Origin: an uncultured Pirellula sp.
Lineage (GTDB): Bacteria > Planctomycetota > Planctomycetia > Pirellulales > Pirellulaceae
DNA: 64,000 bases
Direction of reading: 5' to 3'
NCBI GenBank assembly: GCA_903892355.1
Contig: CAITIE010000108.1
Span: 62,001-126,000, forward strand
Shown piece by piece: positions 24,918 to 32,873 of the stretch (positions are counted from its first letter, which is position 1; every line of letters starts with the position of its first letter). A program made the translations under genes and the position numbers. Under the pieces are notes generated by a model that searched no databases, was not told the DNA's origin, and saw only the letters and a program-made list of their open reading frames with translations.

Positions 24918-27830
24918 TTAGATATGTTTGAGATAAAGCTCGATCAACGCGAGGTCGACCAGCATCTCATCGCCCGTCCGCACATCTCCGTCGACTTCCA
25001 AGGTAGCTTGGCCATCATCGTCCTGCGAGCCATCGTTCAATCCTTGTTCACGGACGGTTTCGCTCCAGGATAGTGCCCCTAAATCTTCGCTCGTGCCAAT
25101 ATCGTAGGAGGCAGCATCGTAGGAGACAGCCAGGTAAGTCACCGTGTCGGTGAGGTCGCTGTCGTCCAGCCACGCTTCGGTGGATCGCGATTCGGTCATA
25201 TTCCACGTGCTTCCAAATCGGTGGTTGACGAAAATGACGGGAGTAACTCCAAAGTCGGAAGCACTTGCGGAAACGGGTTTCACGCTGGCTGTCGAGATTG
25301 CGACCGAGCCACGCGGATCCGCCACGCAAAACGAGCTACAGTTTTGCTGAAGTTCCGTCCACGTCAGCGCGCTGGGTTGGGCGGTTCCCCAAGGATTGTG
25401 GAGCGTGAATGCATCTGTAGAAGGGTTGTAACTCACTACGGTGTACGCGTGCGCTCCGACTAATCCTTTCAAGCTCGCGGTGCCTGAGGTTCCGAGTGTC
25501 ACCGCTCTGCCCGTGTTCAGCGCCGTGATCATGTTCTGTTTGTTGGTGTTTGCGAAAGAGTAGTTCGTCGAGTTGGTGCCGAGAACGTGAGCGTTGGAAT
25601 TCGACATCCAACCACCAGCGATGGCTGCATACGAGTTGGTAGCGCTGCTGCGGCCGGTTTTGCCGGTTTCGTTCCATTGGGCATAGGCTTTTTCGGCCAA
25701 GGCGATCCAGAGGGTGGTTGCAGGGTTCGTGGCGGACAATCCAAATCCCGAATAGGCGAGCATGCCGTTGGAATAGGTGGGCAACTTGCGATTGACGGTG
25801 ACATAATCGGCCACACCCGCTCCAGAGACGAATCCAGCGGTGATCATGCCATTTTGAAGGAATGATCCCAAGTTTCCTCCGAAGAACCGAACGGTATAGG
25901 TTCCATCGAAGTTATCGATGAACATATTGCGAACGGCGTTCGGATTTTCATCAGCGATCGAAACCAGGGATGCAATGAAGTAGCAATCGCCGACTTGGCC
26001 TTGTTTCGCGTCGTTCCGGGATGGGGTGCCATTGAAAAGGTTGCCGGTCGAATTTCGGTAGGTGAAGCTGGCGCTGGTTACTGTAGGAACATCAGCACCG
26101 AGGAACCATTTATCGACTAATTTGTTCAATAGCACCGCCGAGCTGCCGCTAGTAAGATTTCCAGCGGATTGTCCTTGATAGAACATGTTTGCAGAATTGT
26201 CGAAAACAACATCTCTCGCCAGCTCTCGCACGTACGCTGGCATCGCAAAGTTAGTACTCGTGACGAGTGCCCTGAGGTCCGATAGTTCCGTTGCATCAAC
26301 CGTAGCGTCCGTTCCAACGGATCGAAGGATCTGAATCATTTCGGTTCGGCTGATGGAGTTGTCCACGTAGAGCGAACGGATCAAGTCGCCCAGACCTGCA
26401 ACGGCGAAGTTCGTAGGTGCATTGGGAGCTGTCGGTGCTACCAAACTGATAGCAAGGGACGAACTGACACCTCCCGAGGATGCGCTGATTCGTACAGAAC
26501 CCGCTGTCGAGGGTGCGGTGAAGTCACCGCTGACCGTGATATTTCCCTCACTGGTGCTCCATGTTACCGTCGGAAATGTTGATAACTCTCGCTGGAATTG
26601 ATCGAATCCTCGAACACTAAACCTTTGCGTGCCACCCGTAGTCATGGATGTAACGCCTGGCGTGATCTGAAGCGATTTCAGGGTTGATGCAACGGAAAAA
26701 TCGATGTCGCGAGAAACTCCCGCATAGCTAACCCGTAACCGGTAATTGCCTGAATTGCTGAAGGTGATGTTGGCATTGGTTCCGCTCATGGACACCCTTG
26801 CGATACCGGCATTGGATGTTGATATCGTCGTCCAGGAAAGTACTGGTGTCGAGGCGAGTGTGTTCTGGAACTGATCAATTACGCGAATCCCAACCGAAGT
26901 TGTAGTACCGGTAACCGGAATGGAAGCAGCACCCGGTGCCACTGTGTTCGTGTTGGGCAGGGTGACTTGGAATGCGGTGGGTTGCGAATTGATGACTACC
27001 GTGAAATCGACATTTTTCCCACCCATCATCGCTCGCATCGAATAGGTACCTACTCGCGAGAAAGTCACCTGGCTCATCAACCCGCTTGTCCCCGAACGTA
27101 TCGATGCTCCCTGTGGTCCCGAAAGCATTGACCATGTGATGTTCGAGCTCGAAGATAGCACCGTCCCAAATTGGTCGAGTGTATTCATTCGGAACGACAA
27201 CGAGGTCAGCGAGGTTGTGATAGGAGTTCCTAACGGAACGGCCCGACCGTCTGCAGTTTGTAATTGGATCCCTGTTGCAACCGACCGAACGGTGAATCGC
27301 AGGGAAGTCGATGTGCTCATATTCCCTTTGTCAGTCACCATCACTCGGACTTCGTAATCGCCCGCGCGAGTGAACGACAACGTGTTGTTCTTCGCCATGT
27401 TGCTGCTGTTAACGGCGAAGTTGATCGTGCTGTTGGTTGGCGCGCGAAGGACCGACCAGTAGTACGTCAGATTCCCCTCGCCTTTGTCATCCGCCCCGAG
27501 GATGGTGGCGTTGACGCTTTTGTTCAATACCACTGTTCCCGTACTCAGCGTGAGCGGTGCAACAATGGTAGGGGCTTGGTTGGTTGTGGCGGATGCCTTG
27601 ACTGTCGCCGCGTTCGAGGCTGTTGAAACAATTCTGGATACGACGGGGGACTTCCCCACCAGCTGCGTGGAGCCTAGCGTTGCGTTGGGCGAAATGAAAT
27701 GCTGAAGATTCAATTGGATGGAGTCGACTGCGTTCATCAGTCGCTGTTCCAGTTGCTCAACGCCCAGCGGCGTTGTTTTTATCACGTCTTTGCGTGTGCG
27801 ATCGCACCGATCACGCTTTTGCGAAATCAT
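24918..27830 (-). CDS. Secreted calpain-family (C2) cysteine protease with Ig-like repeats
   Basis: This 970-residue extracellular protein has the calpain triad: Cys near residue 615 (QVGDCYFIASL), His near 793 (GAHAYTVVSYN) and Asn near 814 (LHNPWG). The N-terminus has LEQRLMNAVDSIQLN, resembling a motif common in large planctomycete surface proteins. Residues 80-470 hold about four beta-sandwich domains (YYWSVLRAP, WSMLSGPQGA, FSNSGNYRLRVSYAG, TWSTSEGNITVSGDFTAPS). An acidic C-terminus follows. Calpains usually act inside eukaryotic cells on Ca2+ signals; a surface version may process proteins or peptides. It is transcribed alone on the minus strand. Confidence 0.87.
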   Translation of the reverse strand: MISQKRDRCDRTRKDVIKTTPLGVEQLEQRLMNAVDSIQLNLQHFISPNATLGSTQLVGKSPVVSRIVSTASNAATVKASATTNQAPTIVAPLTLSTGTVVLNKSVNATILGADDKGEGNLTYYWSVLRAPTNSTINFAVNSSNMAKNNTLSFTRAGDYEVRVMVTDKGNMSTSTSLRFTVRSVATGIQLQTADGRAVPLGTPITTSLTSLSFRMNTLDQFGTVLSSSSNITWSMLSGPQGASIRSGTSGLMSQVTFSRVGTYSMRAMMGGKNVDFTVVINSQPTAFQVTLPNTNTVAPGAASIPVTGTTTSVGIRVIDQFQNTLASTPVLSWTTISTSNAGIARVSMSGTNANITFSNSGNYRLRVSYAGVSRDIDFSVASTLKSLQITPGVTSMTTGGTQRFSVRGFDQFQRELSTFPTVTWSTSEGNITVSGDFTAPSTAGSVRISASSGGVSSSLAISLVAPTAPNAPTNFAVAGLGDLIRSLYVDNSISRTEMIQILRSVGTDATVDATELSDLRALVTSTNFAMPAYVRELARDVVFDNSANMFYQGQSAGNLTSGSSAVLLNKLVDKWFLGADVPTVTSASFTYRNSTGNLFNGTPSRNDAKQGQVGDCYFIASLVSIADENPNAVRNMFIDNFDGTYTVRFFGGNLGSFLQNGMITAGFVSGAGVADYVTVNRKLPTYSNGMLAYSGFGLSATNPATTLWIALAEKAYAQWNETGKTGRSSATNSYAAIAGGWMSNSNAHVLGTNSTNYSFANTNKQNMITALNTGRAVTLGTSGTASLKGLVGAHAYTVVSYNPSTDAFTLHNPWGTAQPSALTWTELQQNCSSFCVADPRGSVAISTASVKPVSASASDFGVTPVIFVNHRFGSTWNMTESRSTEAWLDDSDLTDTVTYLAVSYDAASYDIGTSEDLGALSWSETVREQGLNDGSQDDDGQATLEVDGDVRTGDEMLVDLALIELYLKHI

Positions 27831-27937
27831 TATCTAGCCTCAAGTTGTGCATCATGGGATGGCACGACACCCAGAGACTCTTGGCGAATCATCGAGGATC
27901 GATACCTTGGAAAGCCTAGGTTGGGAATTTGCGCAAT

Positions 27938-27993
27938 TTGACAAGTGCAAGCCTCAAAACGTAAATCTGCACCTTGGGACGTGTCGCTATAAT
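27938..27993 (+). promoter_or_regulatory. Candidate promoters for rnhA
   Basis: TTGACA at 27938-27943 is followed after 17 bp by GTAAAT (27961-27966). A separate perfect -10 TATAAT lies at 27988-27993, with only a weak -35 upstream. Both lie 80-135 bp before the rnhA start on the plus strand. Which is used cannot be told from sequence. Confidence 0.4.
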
Positions 27994-28072
27994 CGCTACA
28001 CTCCGCAATGTTGACGCGATCGCACCTCAACAAGCAATCGCTTAGGGAATGAGCCTACAGTGAAGCATCAAA

Positions 28073-28900
28073 GTGAAGAATCAAACCGACGAATCCAATC
28101 CGACGGAGCCCTCGGGGCAAACGGAGCCCTCGGGGCAACACGAGAGGGTGATCATCTACACCGATGGTGCGGCCGAGCCCAATCCAGGGCCGGGTGGATA
28201 CGGTGTGGTTTTGATCGCTGGTCAGCACCGTAAAGAACTGTCCGCGGGATTCTTAAAAACGACGAACAACCGGATGGAGTTGCTCGGCGTCATCGCTGCG
28301 CTCGAAGCGTTGACCAGGCCATGCCGGGTCGTTCTCTTCAGCGATTCGAAGTATGTCGTCGATTCGGTGACTCGGGGGTCGGTGCAGCGATGGCAAAAAA
28401 AGAATTGGTTTCGCGCTCCGGGTGAGCGAGCGAAAAACGTCGATCTCTGGAAGCGGTTTCTTGTGGTTGCAAAGAAGCATGACGTGGAGTTTCGATGGGT
28501 GAAAGGGCATGCTGGCATCGCGGAGAATGAACGCTGCGATGAGCTGGCGGTCGCTGCCGCTCAAGGCTATGAACTTGCACCCGATGCAGGGTATATCGAG
28601 GAGCTGAAGCTCGCGGCAGGAGCGAAAGGCCTTCTCGCTCCGGAGGATTTCTCGAAGCCCCACCCGGTGGGCTCCGCATCTGCCCCATCACCCTCGGAGG
28701 GGATCGTCAAGGGAGATCCGAATACCAAGCATGAGGCCGAAGGAGAGCCCTGCCGTAAATGTGGCACAGCCCTCGTCAAAAAAGCGACCAAACAACAAAC
28801 GCGAAAACCGGGGCAGAGCTATTACTACGAGTGGTATTTGCGCTGTCCGGGCTGCAATACCATGTACATGGTTGATGCTGCCAAGCGAATGATTCAGTAA
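28073..28900 (+). CDS. rnhA: Ribonuclease HI with C-terminal zinc-ribbon extension
   Basis: RNase HI cuts RNA in RNA-DNA hybrids, removing R-loops and Okazaki primers. The catalytic carboxylates are D31 (YTDGAAEPNPGPGGYG), E69 (NRMELLG), D91 (FSDSKYVVDS) and D156 (NERCDELA), with the loop His H146 (KGHAGIAENE). The start is GTG; residues 10-22 carry a TEPSGQ duplication. Beyond the normal end at about residue 165, 110 further residues end in CRKC (227-230) and CPGC (258-261), a Cys4 zinc-ribbon-like module with a YYYEWYLRC strand. The extra domain probably binds nucleic acid. It is convergent with the gene at 28934. Confidence 0.93.
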   Translation: MKNQTDESNPTEPSGQTEPSGQHERVIIYTDGAAEPNPGPGGYGVVLIAGQHRKELSAGFLKTTNNRMELLGVIAALEALTRPCRVVLFSDSKYVVDSVTRGSVQRWQKKNWFRAPGERAKNVDLWKRFLVVAKKHDVEFRWVKGHAGIAENERCDELAVAAAQGYELAPDAGYIEELKLAAGAKGLLAPEDFSKPHPVGSASAPSPSEGIVKGDPNTKHEAEGEPCRKCGTALVKKATKQQTRKPGQSYYYEWYLRCPGCNTMYMVDAAKRMIQ

Positions 28901-28933
28901 GACATCGCGAAAGTAGCAACGTTGTCGATCTCG

Positions 28934-30340
28934 TTAGTTTGGATCCCAGCGAAGGATAGGAAGGTCGAGCTGATTCAAATAGCGTTGGCGGAATTTCTCG
29001 AATCGGTGGTTCGCCTCCTGTTGCGCCTGCATGGTAGAAGCACCTGATTGGAGGGCTCGGTTCAGATTTTCTTCGGACGCTAGCCCCAATCCACCCAGCA
29101 AATTCTTTAGCGACTGTATCTGCGGGTCTTCGTTCAATCTCTGGATGGAATCAGCGCGACCCTGCGATGCGTTCTCATCGATTTCGGTTTTCCAAACAGC
29201 GGACCACGTTCCGTCTGGGAGCTTCACCACAAAGGCCGACCGAACATTGACGTTTTCTGAAGGCAGGTCGGTCGTAACCTCGGTGGTACGGAAATAATGC
29301 TCTTCGGGATCATGGAGTTGCGACCGAGGGGCGTCGTACCAACGCACGGCGGTTCCCGCGGTCAATGGATTTTGAGATCGCTCCTCGGACGACCCGTCTT
29401 TTCGGGATGATTTTCCCCCTAGCAGTTCGCTTAGAAGTGAGCTTGTTTGTCGGGAAAGCGTCTTCTCGAGGAGCGATGCTACATCCGCTTCCTTACCAGG
29501 CTCAATGCGGATCGACATCCCTTGGATGCCTTGGAACTCGATCGCCCGCAACCTTGAGTATTCCACCACTGCCACTCGAGCTGCCCACTCCAAATCACTT
29601 TGGGGGATCGCCTGAAAGCGGCGTCCTAAGTCAGGGGTGTCGGCGATCACGTCGAGTCCGATTCCCTGTTTCTGCAATTCCTCGCGAAGGCTCGTCACCG
29701 ATGCATTCTCGGGTTCGCTCAGGTGTTTGCTCCAAGCCCATACGGCTGTGTTGAAAAATTCCAGCCGGCGAGCAGCCTCCGGCAACTGCAGGCGTTTCAC
29801 GTCTCGTTTTGGCACAATCAGCAAAACAAGTTCGCTTTCAGTATGTGTTTCCGAGTCCAGCCAGTTCTGGGCACGCTCTAATTCCTGTTCGAGGAAGAAA
29901 ACATGCTTCTCGTTGGCGCTCATTTCCACCATCGGTTTCAAGCGATCACGCAGTTGCTCGTAAGCTTTGCGTTCTTCGGAAGCGATTGCCGCAGATCGTT
30001 TCGCATAATGCGGGTCCTCGGCTCGCATCCATTCCCTGCGACATGCAAAAAAGACCTCCGATGGATTGTCTCCGAGCATGAGTCCCACGAGCATCGCGCC
30101 ATCGGCCAGCTCGAGCGCATGGAAAACGGTATCCCGTTTTGGCGGCTGAACACCTTTGGATTGCGCAACGCCATTTGCCGACGGTGGCCGTTTCTTGGCA
30201 AGTTCGGATGGGGCGGCGGGTGGGGATTTCTGGAAGCCAAAAATTGGCGTTCCCGAGGCTAGAAAAACGAGACACAGAGTCAGTGCACAGCGCGTGGCTG
30301 GACGCCGAATCCGACCTCGAAAAACGGATGCTGTAAGCAC
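28934..30340 (-). CDS. Hypothetical exported protein
   Basis: No family is recognised. The frame is open far upstream, but the first part would overlap the M20 peptidase gene, so I take GTG 30340, which puts a signal-like segment at about residues 18-36 (CALTLCLVFLASGTPIFGF). The mature 430 residues are mixed charged helices with a repeated pattern of Gln/Glu-rich stretches. FRTTEVTTDLPSENVNVRSA near residue 335 and VRWYDAPRSQLHDPEEHYF before it form a likely beta domain. The protein ends in ERLRRRYLN-like text (FEKFRQRYLNQLDLPILRWDP). The true start is uncertain (TTG 30358 and others are possible). Confidence 0.58.
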   Translation of the reverse strand: MLTASVFRGRIRRPATRCALTLCLVFLASGTPIFGFQKSPPAAPSELAKKRPPSANGVAQSKGVQPPKRDTVFHALELADGAMLVGLMLGDNPSEVFFACRREWMRAEDPHYAKRSAAIASEERKAYEQLRDRLKPMVEMSANEKHVFFLEQELERAQNWLDSETHTESELVLLIVPKRDVKRLQLPEAARRLEFFNTAVWAWSKHLSEPENASVTSLREELQKQGIGLDVIADTPDLGRRFQAIPQSDLEWAARVAVVEYSRLRAIEFQGIQGMSIRIEPGKEADVASLLEKTLSRQTSSLLSELLGGKSSRKDGSSEERSQNPLTAGTAVRWYDAPRSQLHDPEEHYFRTTEVTTDLPSENVNVRSAFVVKLPDGTWSAVWKTEIDENASQGRADSIQRLNEDPQIQSLKNLLGGLGLASEENLNRALQSGASTMQAQQEANHRFEKFRQRYLNQLDLPILRWDPN

Positions 30341-30461
30341 GGAAAACCAATTGTCCAACCGAGAGTCGGATCGGATCCTACGCAGAAAGGCCGAGCGGGC
30401 GGAATCGATTCGCGCTAGGCTTTTCGAAATGGCTCGGTAGAGGGTCCGATCAACGGAGGTT

Positions 30462-31832
30462 TTACTGGGCGAGATGATGCCACAGTCGGCTGCTGGCGCG
30501 GATACCACGATAGAAGTCCTCCAAGCAAAATTTTTCGTTGGGGCTATGGGCTCCATCGTCATCGAGCCCCCATCCGATCAGCAGGACGTCGCACTCCAAT
30601 GCATCGACCATTTGGGCCACGATGGGGATGGACCCTCCCTCGCGGATGAGGACTGGCTTCACGCCGAATCCTTCTTCAACCGCATGGACGGCACCTTTCA
30701 TGAAATGGGAGTTCGGATTCACCACCACTCCGCGACCACCGTGCAAATCGATCACTTCGACGCGGACCCCTGGAGGAGTGTGGGAAGCGATGAACTCGCG
30801 AAGTTGTTTTCCAACGGTTTTTGGGTCTTGGTTGGGTACGAGACGGAAACTGATTTTCGCCCCTGTCCAAGAGGGAATCACCGTTTTGCTACCTTCTCCT
30901 TGGTAACCGCCGAGAAGTCCATGGACATCGAATGTTGGGCGGGCCCATCGTCGCTCGAGTGTGCTGAATCCTTCTTCGCCGGTCAGTGCCGAAACGCCGA
31001 GTGCTTCCGCGAATTTGGCGTCGGAAAACCCAAGAGACCGCCACATCTCTCGCTCGGATTCCTCCAACGAAACAACGGAGTCGTAGAAACCGGGGAGTTG
31101 GATTCGGCCGTCGGGTGTTTTGATGTCGGTCAATATTCTCGCCAATGCGAGCCCTGGATTGGTGACCGCACCTCCAAACGAACCGGAGTGGAGATCTGCT
31201 TTGGGGCCATGCACGCGGAGTTCAAAGTAGGCGATACCTCGCAACCCGTAGGTGATCGCCGGTTGGCCTTTGGCATACTGCGAAGAGTCGCTGATCACGA
31301 TCACATCGCACGCCAGTTTCTTCGCGATTTCAGGGAGTTTAGCTTCGAGGACTTCGCTCCCCATCTCCTCTTGGCCCTCGATCAGAAACTTCACCTGCAG
31401 CGGCAGTGGCATTCCAGCCTCATGCCATGCTAGCACGCTCAGGACGTGGGTCAGCATTTGACCTTTGTCGTCGGTGGAGCCTCGGGCAACGATGTTTCCA
31501 TCCCGAAGGACTGGTTCGAAAGGTGGGGATTTCCATAGATCGAGAGGGTCTGCGGGTTGGACATCGTAGTGACCGTAAACGAGCACCACTGGTTTCCCGG
31601 GTACCGGCGGGGTTTCCGCGTAGACCAATGCAGGGCCATCACCGGGGATCAGTTCCGTTTTAAGGCCGGCCGACTGGAGCCGATTGGCGACCCATTGGGC
31701 GGCCGCTTCCATCTCCCCCTTTTTGGTGCTATCTGCGGAAATACTCGGGATCCGCAGAAGCTCGAACAGTTGCTCCAAGTGACTTTGACGGTTGTTCTCA
31801 AGATAACGGTCGATGGGGGTAAATGCGCTCAT
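30462..31832 (-). CDS. M20 family dipeptidase (ArgE/DapE/CPG2-type metallopeptidase)
   Basis: This 456-residue di-zinc peptidase cleaves dipeptides or N-acyl amino acids. Metal-site motifs are YGHYDVQPADP (about residues 86-96), ARGSTDDKGQ (about 116-125, the second catalytic Asp), IEGQEEMGSEV (about 151-161, the bridging Glu) and DSSQYAKGQP (about 182-191). HGPKADLHSGSFGG near 209-222 and a dimerisation domain follow, and DDDGAHSPNEKF lies near the end. No signal peptide is evident, so it probably acts in the cytoplasm in peptide turnover. The clpS gene diverges from it. Confidence 0.93.
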   Translation of the reverse strand: MSAFTPIDRYLENNRQSHLEQLFELLRIPSISADSTKKGEMEAAAQWVANRLQSAGLKTELIPGDGPALVYAETPPVPGKPVVLVYGHYDVQPADPLDLWKSPPFEPVLRDGNIVARGSTDDKGQMLTHVLSVLAWHEAGMPLPLQVKFLIEGQEEMGSEVLEAKLPEIAKKLACDVIVISDSSQYAKGQPAITYGLRGIAYFELRVHGPKADLHSGSFGGAVTNPGLALARILTDIKTPDGRIQLPGFYDSVVSLEESEREMWRSLGFSDAKFAEALGVSALTGEEGFSTLERRWARPTFDVHGLLGGYQGEGSKTVIPSWTGAKISFRLVPNQDPKTVGKQLREFIASHTPPGVRVEVIDLHGGRGVVVNPNSHFMKGAVHAVEEGFGVKPVLIREGGSIPIVAQMVDALECDVLLIGWGLDDDGAHSPNEKFCLEDFYRGIRASSRLWHHLAQ

Positions 31833-31862
31833 GGCGGATTGTGCAATTTGTAAGAATTATTC

Positions 31863-31893
31863 TTGCCAAAACAGTTCACTACGGTTCTACAAT
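31863..31893 (+). promoter_or_regulatory. Candidate promoter of clpS
   Basis: TTGCCA (31863-31868) and a good -10 TACAAT (31888-31893) are separated by 19 bp, which is long for sigma-70. It lies 90 bp upstream of the clpS start and 31 bp from the divergent peptidase start. Confidence 0.35.
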
Positions 31894-31982
31894 ATAACGC
31901 GTTCGTTCCGGTCGTGCGGACCTGGAGGATCGGATTCGCGGTCGGGGCGTGCATGGTTACGGTTTTCGTTGAGGATTTTAAA

Positions 31983-32321
31983 ATGGCGTCATCCAATTCT
32001 GCGGTTGCAGAACCAGAAGTTCAGGAACAAGAACAAAAAGCGAAGCCCAAGCAACAGCCTCGGTACCACGTGATTCTGTGGGACGACCCTGAGCATACCT
32101 ACGGCTATGTCATCGATATGATGCGAGAACTGTTTCACATGACCGAAACAGCGGGCCGCAAGTTAGCCGAAGAGGTAGACAAGACTGGCCGTGCGATCTG
32201 CTTGACGACGACGCTTGAGCATGCAGAACTCAAACGAGATCAGATCAAAGCCTACGGCGCGGATCCTGGTAGCATGAAGTCCAAAGGGAGCATGTCGGCT
32301 TCGATCGAGGCTGCCCGCTAG
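31983..32321 (+). CDS. clpS: ATP-dependent Clp protease adaptor ClpS
   Basis: ClpS delivers N-degron substrates to ClpAP. This 112-residue protein has a disordered polar N-tail (about 1-30), then the core PRYHVILWDDPEHTYGYVID, then MMRELFHMTETAG; YHVILWDDP...T is the classic ClpS start and pocket region. The start ATG 31983 has GAGG about 10 bp upstream. An upstream in-frame ATG or alternative codon gives a longer N-terminus, but the leader does not look like protein. A ClpX gene lies in the same window at 41844; the ClpA/ClpC partner is not seen here. Confidence 0.93.
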   Translation: MASSNSAVAEPEVQEQEQKAKPKQQPRYHVILWDDPEHTYGYVIDMMRELFHMTETAGRKLAEEVDKTGRAICLTTTLEHAELKRDQIKAYGADPGSMKSKGSMSASIEAAR

Positions 32322-32357
32322 GCTTGTAGGAACGGATTCCAGAATCCTACCGGCTGC

Positions 32358-32873
32358 TCAGCCGAATCGGTGCTCGACATCCGCGGGATACTTGATCGCG
32401 TTCTTGCGCATCTTCGACTGAAGCGCGGCGGCGAGATCGATGTCGAGTACACTCGCGAGGCGGAGTAGATATGCCAAGACGTCCGAGAGCTCTTCGGCGA
32501 CCGCGGACTGGTTCTGGAGATTTCCGCTGCTCAGATCCCCGCTATCTGGAATTGCTTTGTTCGCTAATCGTTCTCGGTTTGGCCCTTCGCTCCACTGGAA
32601 GTGTTCGAGGAGTTCCGCTGCCTCGATCGCGATAGAAACGGCCAAGTTCTTTGGTGAATGGTATCGTTCCCACAATCGGTCATGCGCGAAGGCGTCCACC
32701 CATGCTTGCATCTGTGCAACGGTTGTTGCGTCCGCGGTTGCATTCGGAGGGTTATCCGTTGTCAGCACAGGTTTATCGCTTCGCACAAAAAGGTTCTCGG
32801 GTTGTACTTTTGGCTTAAAGGGGTGTACTTTTGGCTTAAAGGGTTGGTCCGATCGACCATGGGGTGAACTCAT
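32358..32873 (-). CDS. MazG-like nucleotide pyrophosphohydrolase (MazG/dUTPase-like all-alpha fold)
   Basis: The core has AQMQAWVDAFAHDRLWERYH, SPKNLAVSIAIEAAELLEHF and AVAEELSDVLAYLLRLASVL, the helical EExxE...ExxD metal pattern of all-alpha NTP pyrophosphatases of the RS21-C6/MazG-like group, which hydrolyse dCTP or damaged nucleotides. The N-terminus is uncertain: ATG 32873 overlaps the dehydratase stop and includes a 21-bp duplicated piece (PFKPKVHPFKPKV); GTG 32768 would avoid it. The core function does not depend on this. Confidence 0.82.
   Translation of the reverse strand: MSSPHGRSDQPFKPKVHPFKPKVQPENLFVRSDKPVLTTDNPPNATADATTVAQMQAWVDAFAHDRLWERYHSPKNLAVSIAIEAAELLEHFQWSEGPNRERLANKAIPDSGDLSSGNLQNQSAVAEELSDVLAYLLRLASVLDIDLAAALQSKMRKNAIKYPADVEHRFG
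32803..32843. repeat. 20-bp direct repeat at the dehydratase / MazG-like junction
   Basis: Two copies of tgtacttttggcttaaaggg (32803-32822 and 32824-32843) occur with a 21-bp period. The stop codon of the dehydratase gene (32836-32838, complement) lies inside the second copy, so its 3' end has been duplicated into the space before the next gene. Confidence 0.85.

Noticed and set aside
30474-31433. 319-aa plus-strand frame
   Set aside because: Lies wholly inside the M20 peptidase, whose catalytic motifs are intact on the minus strand.
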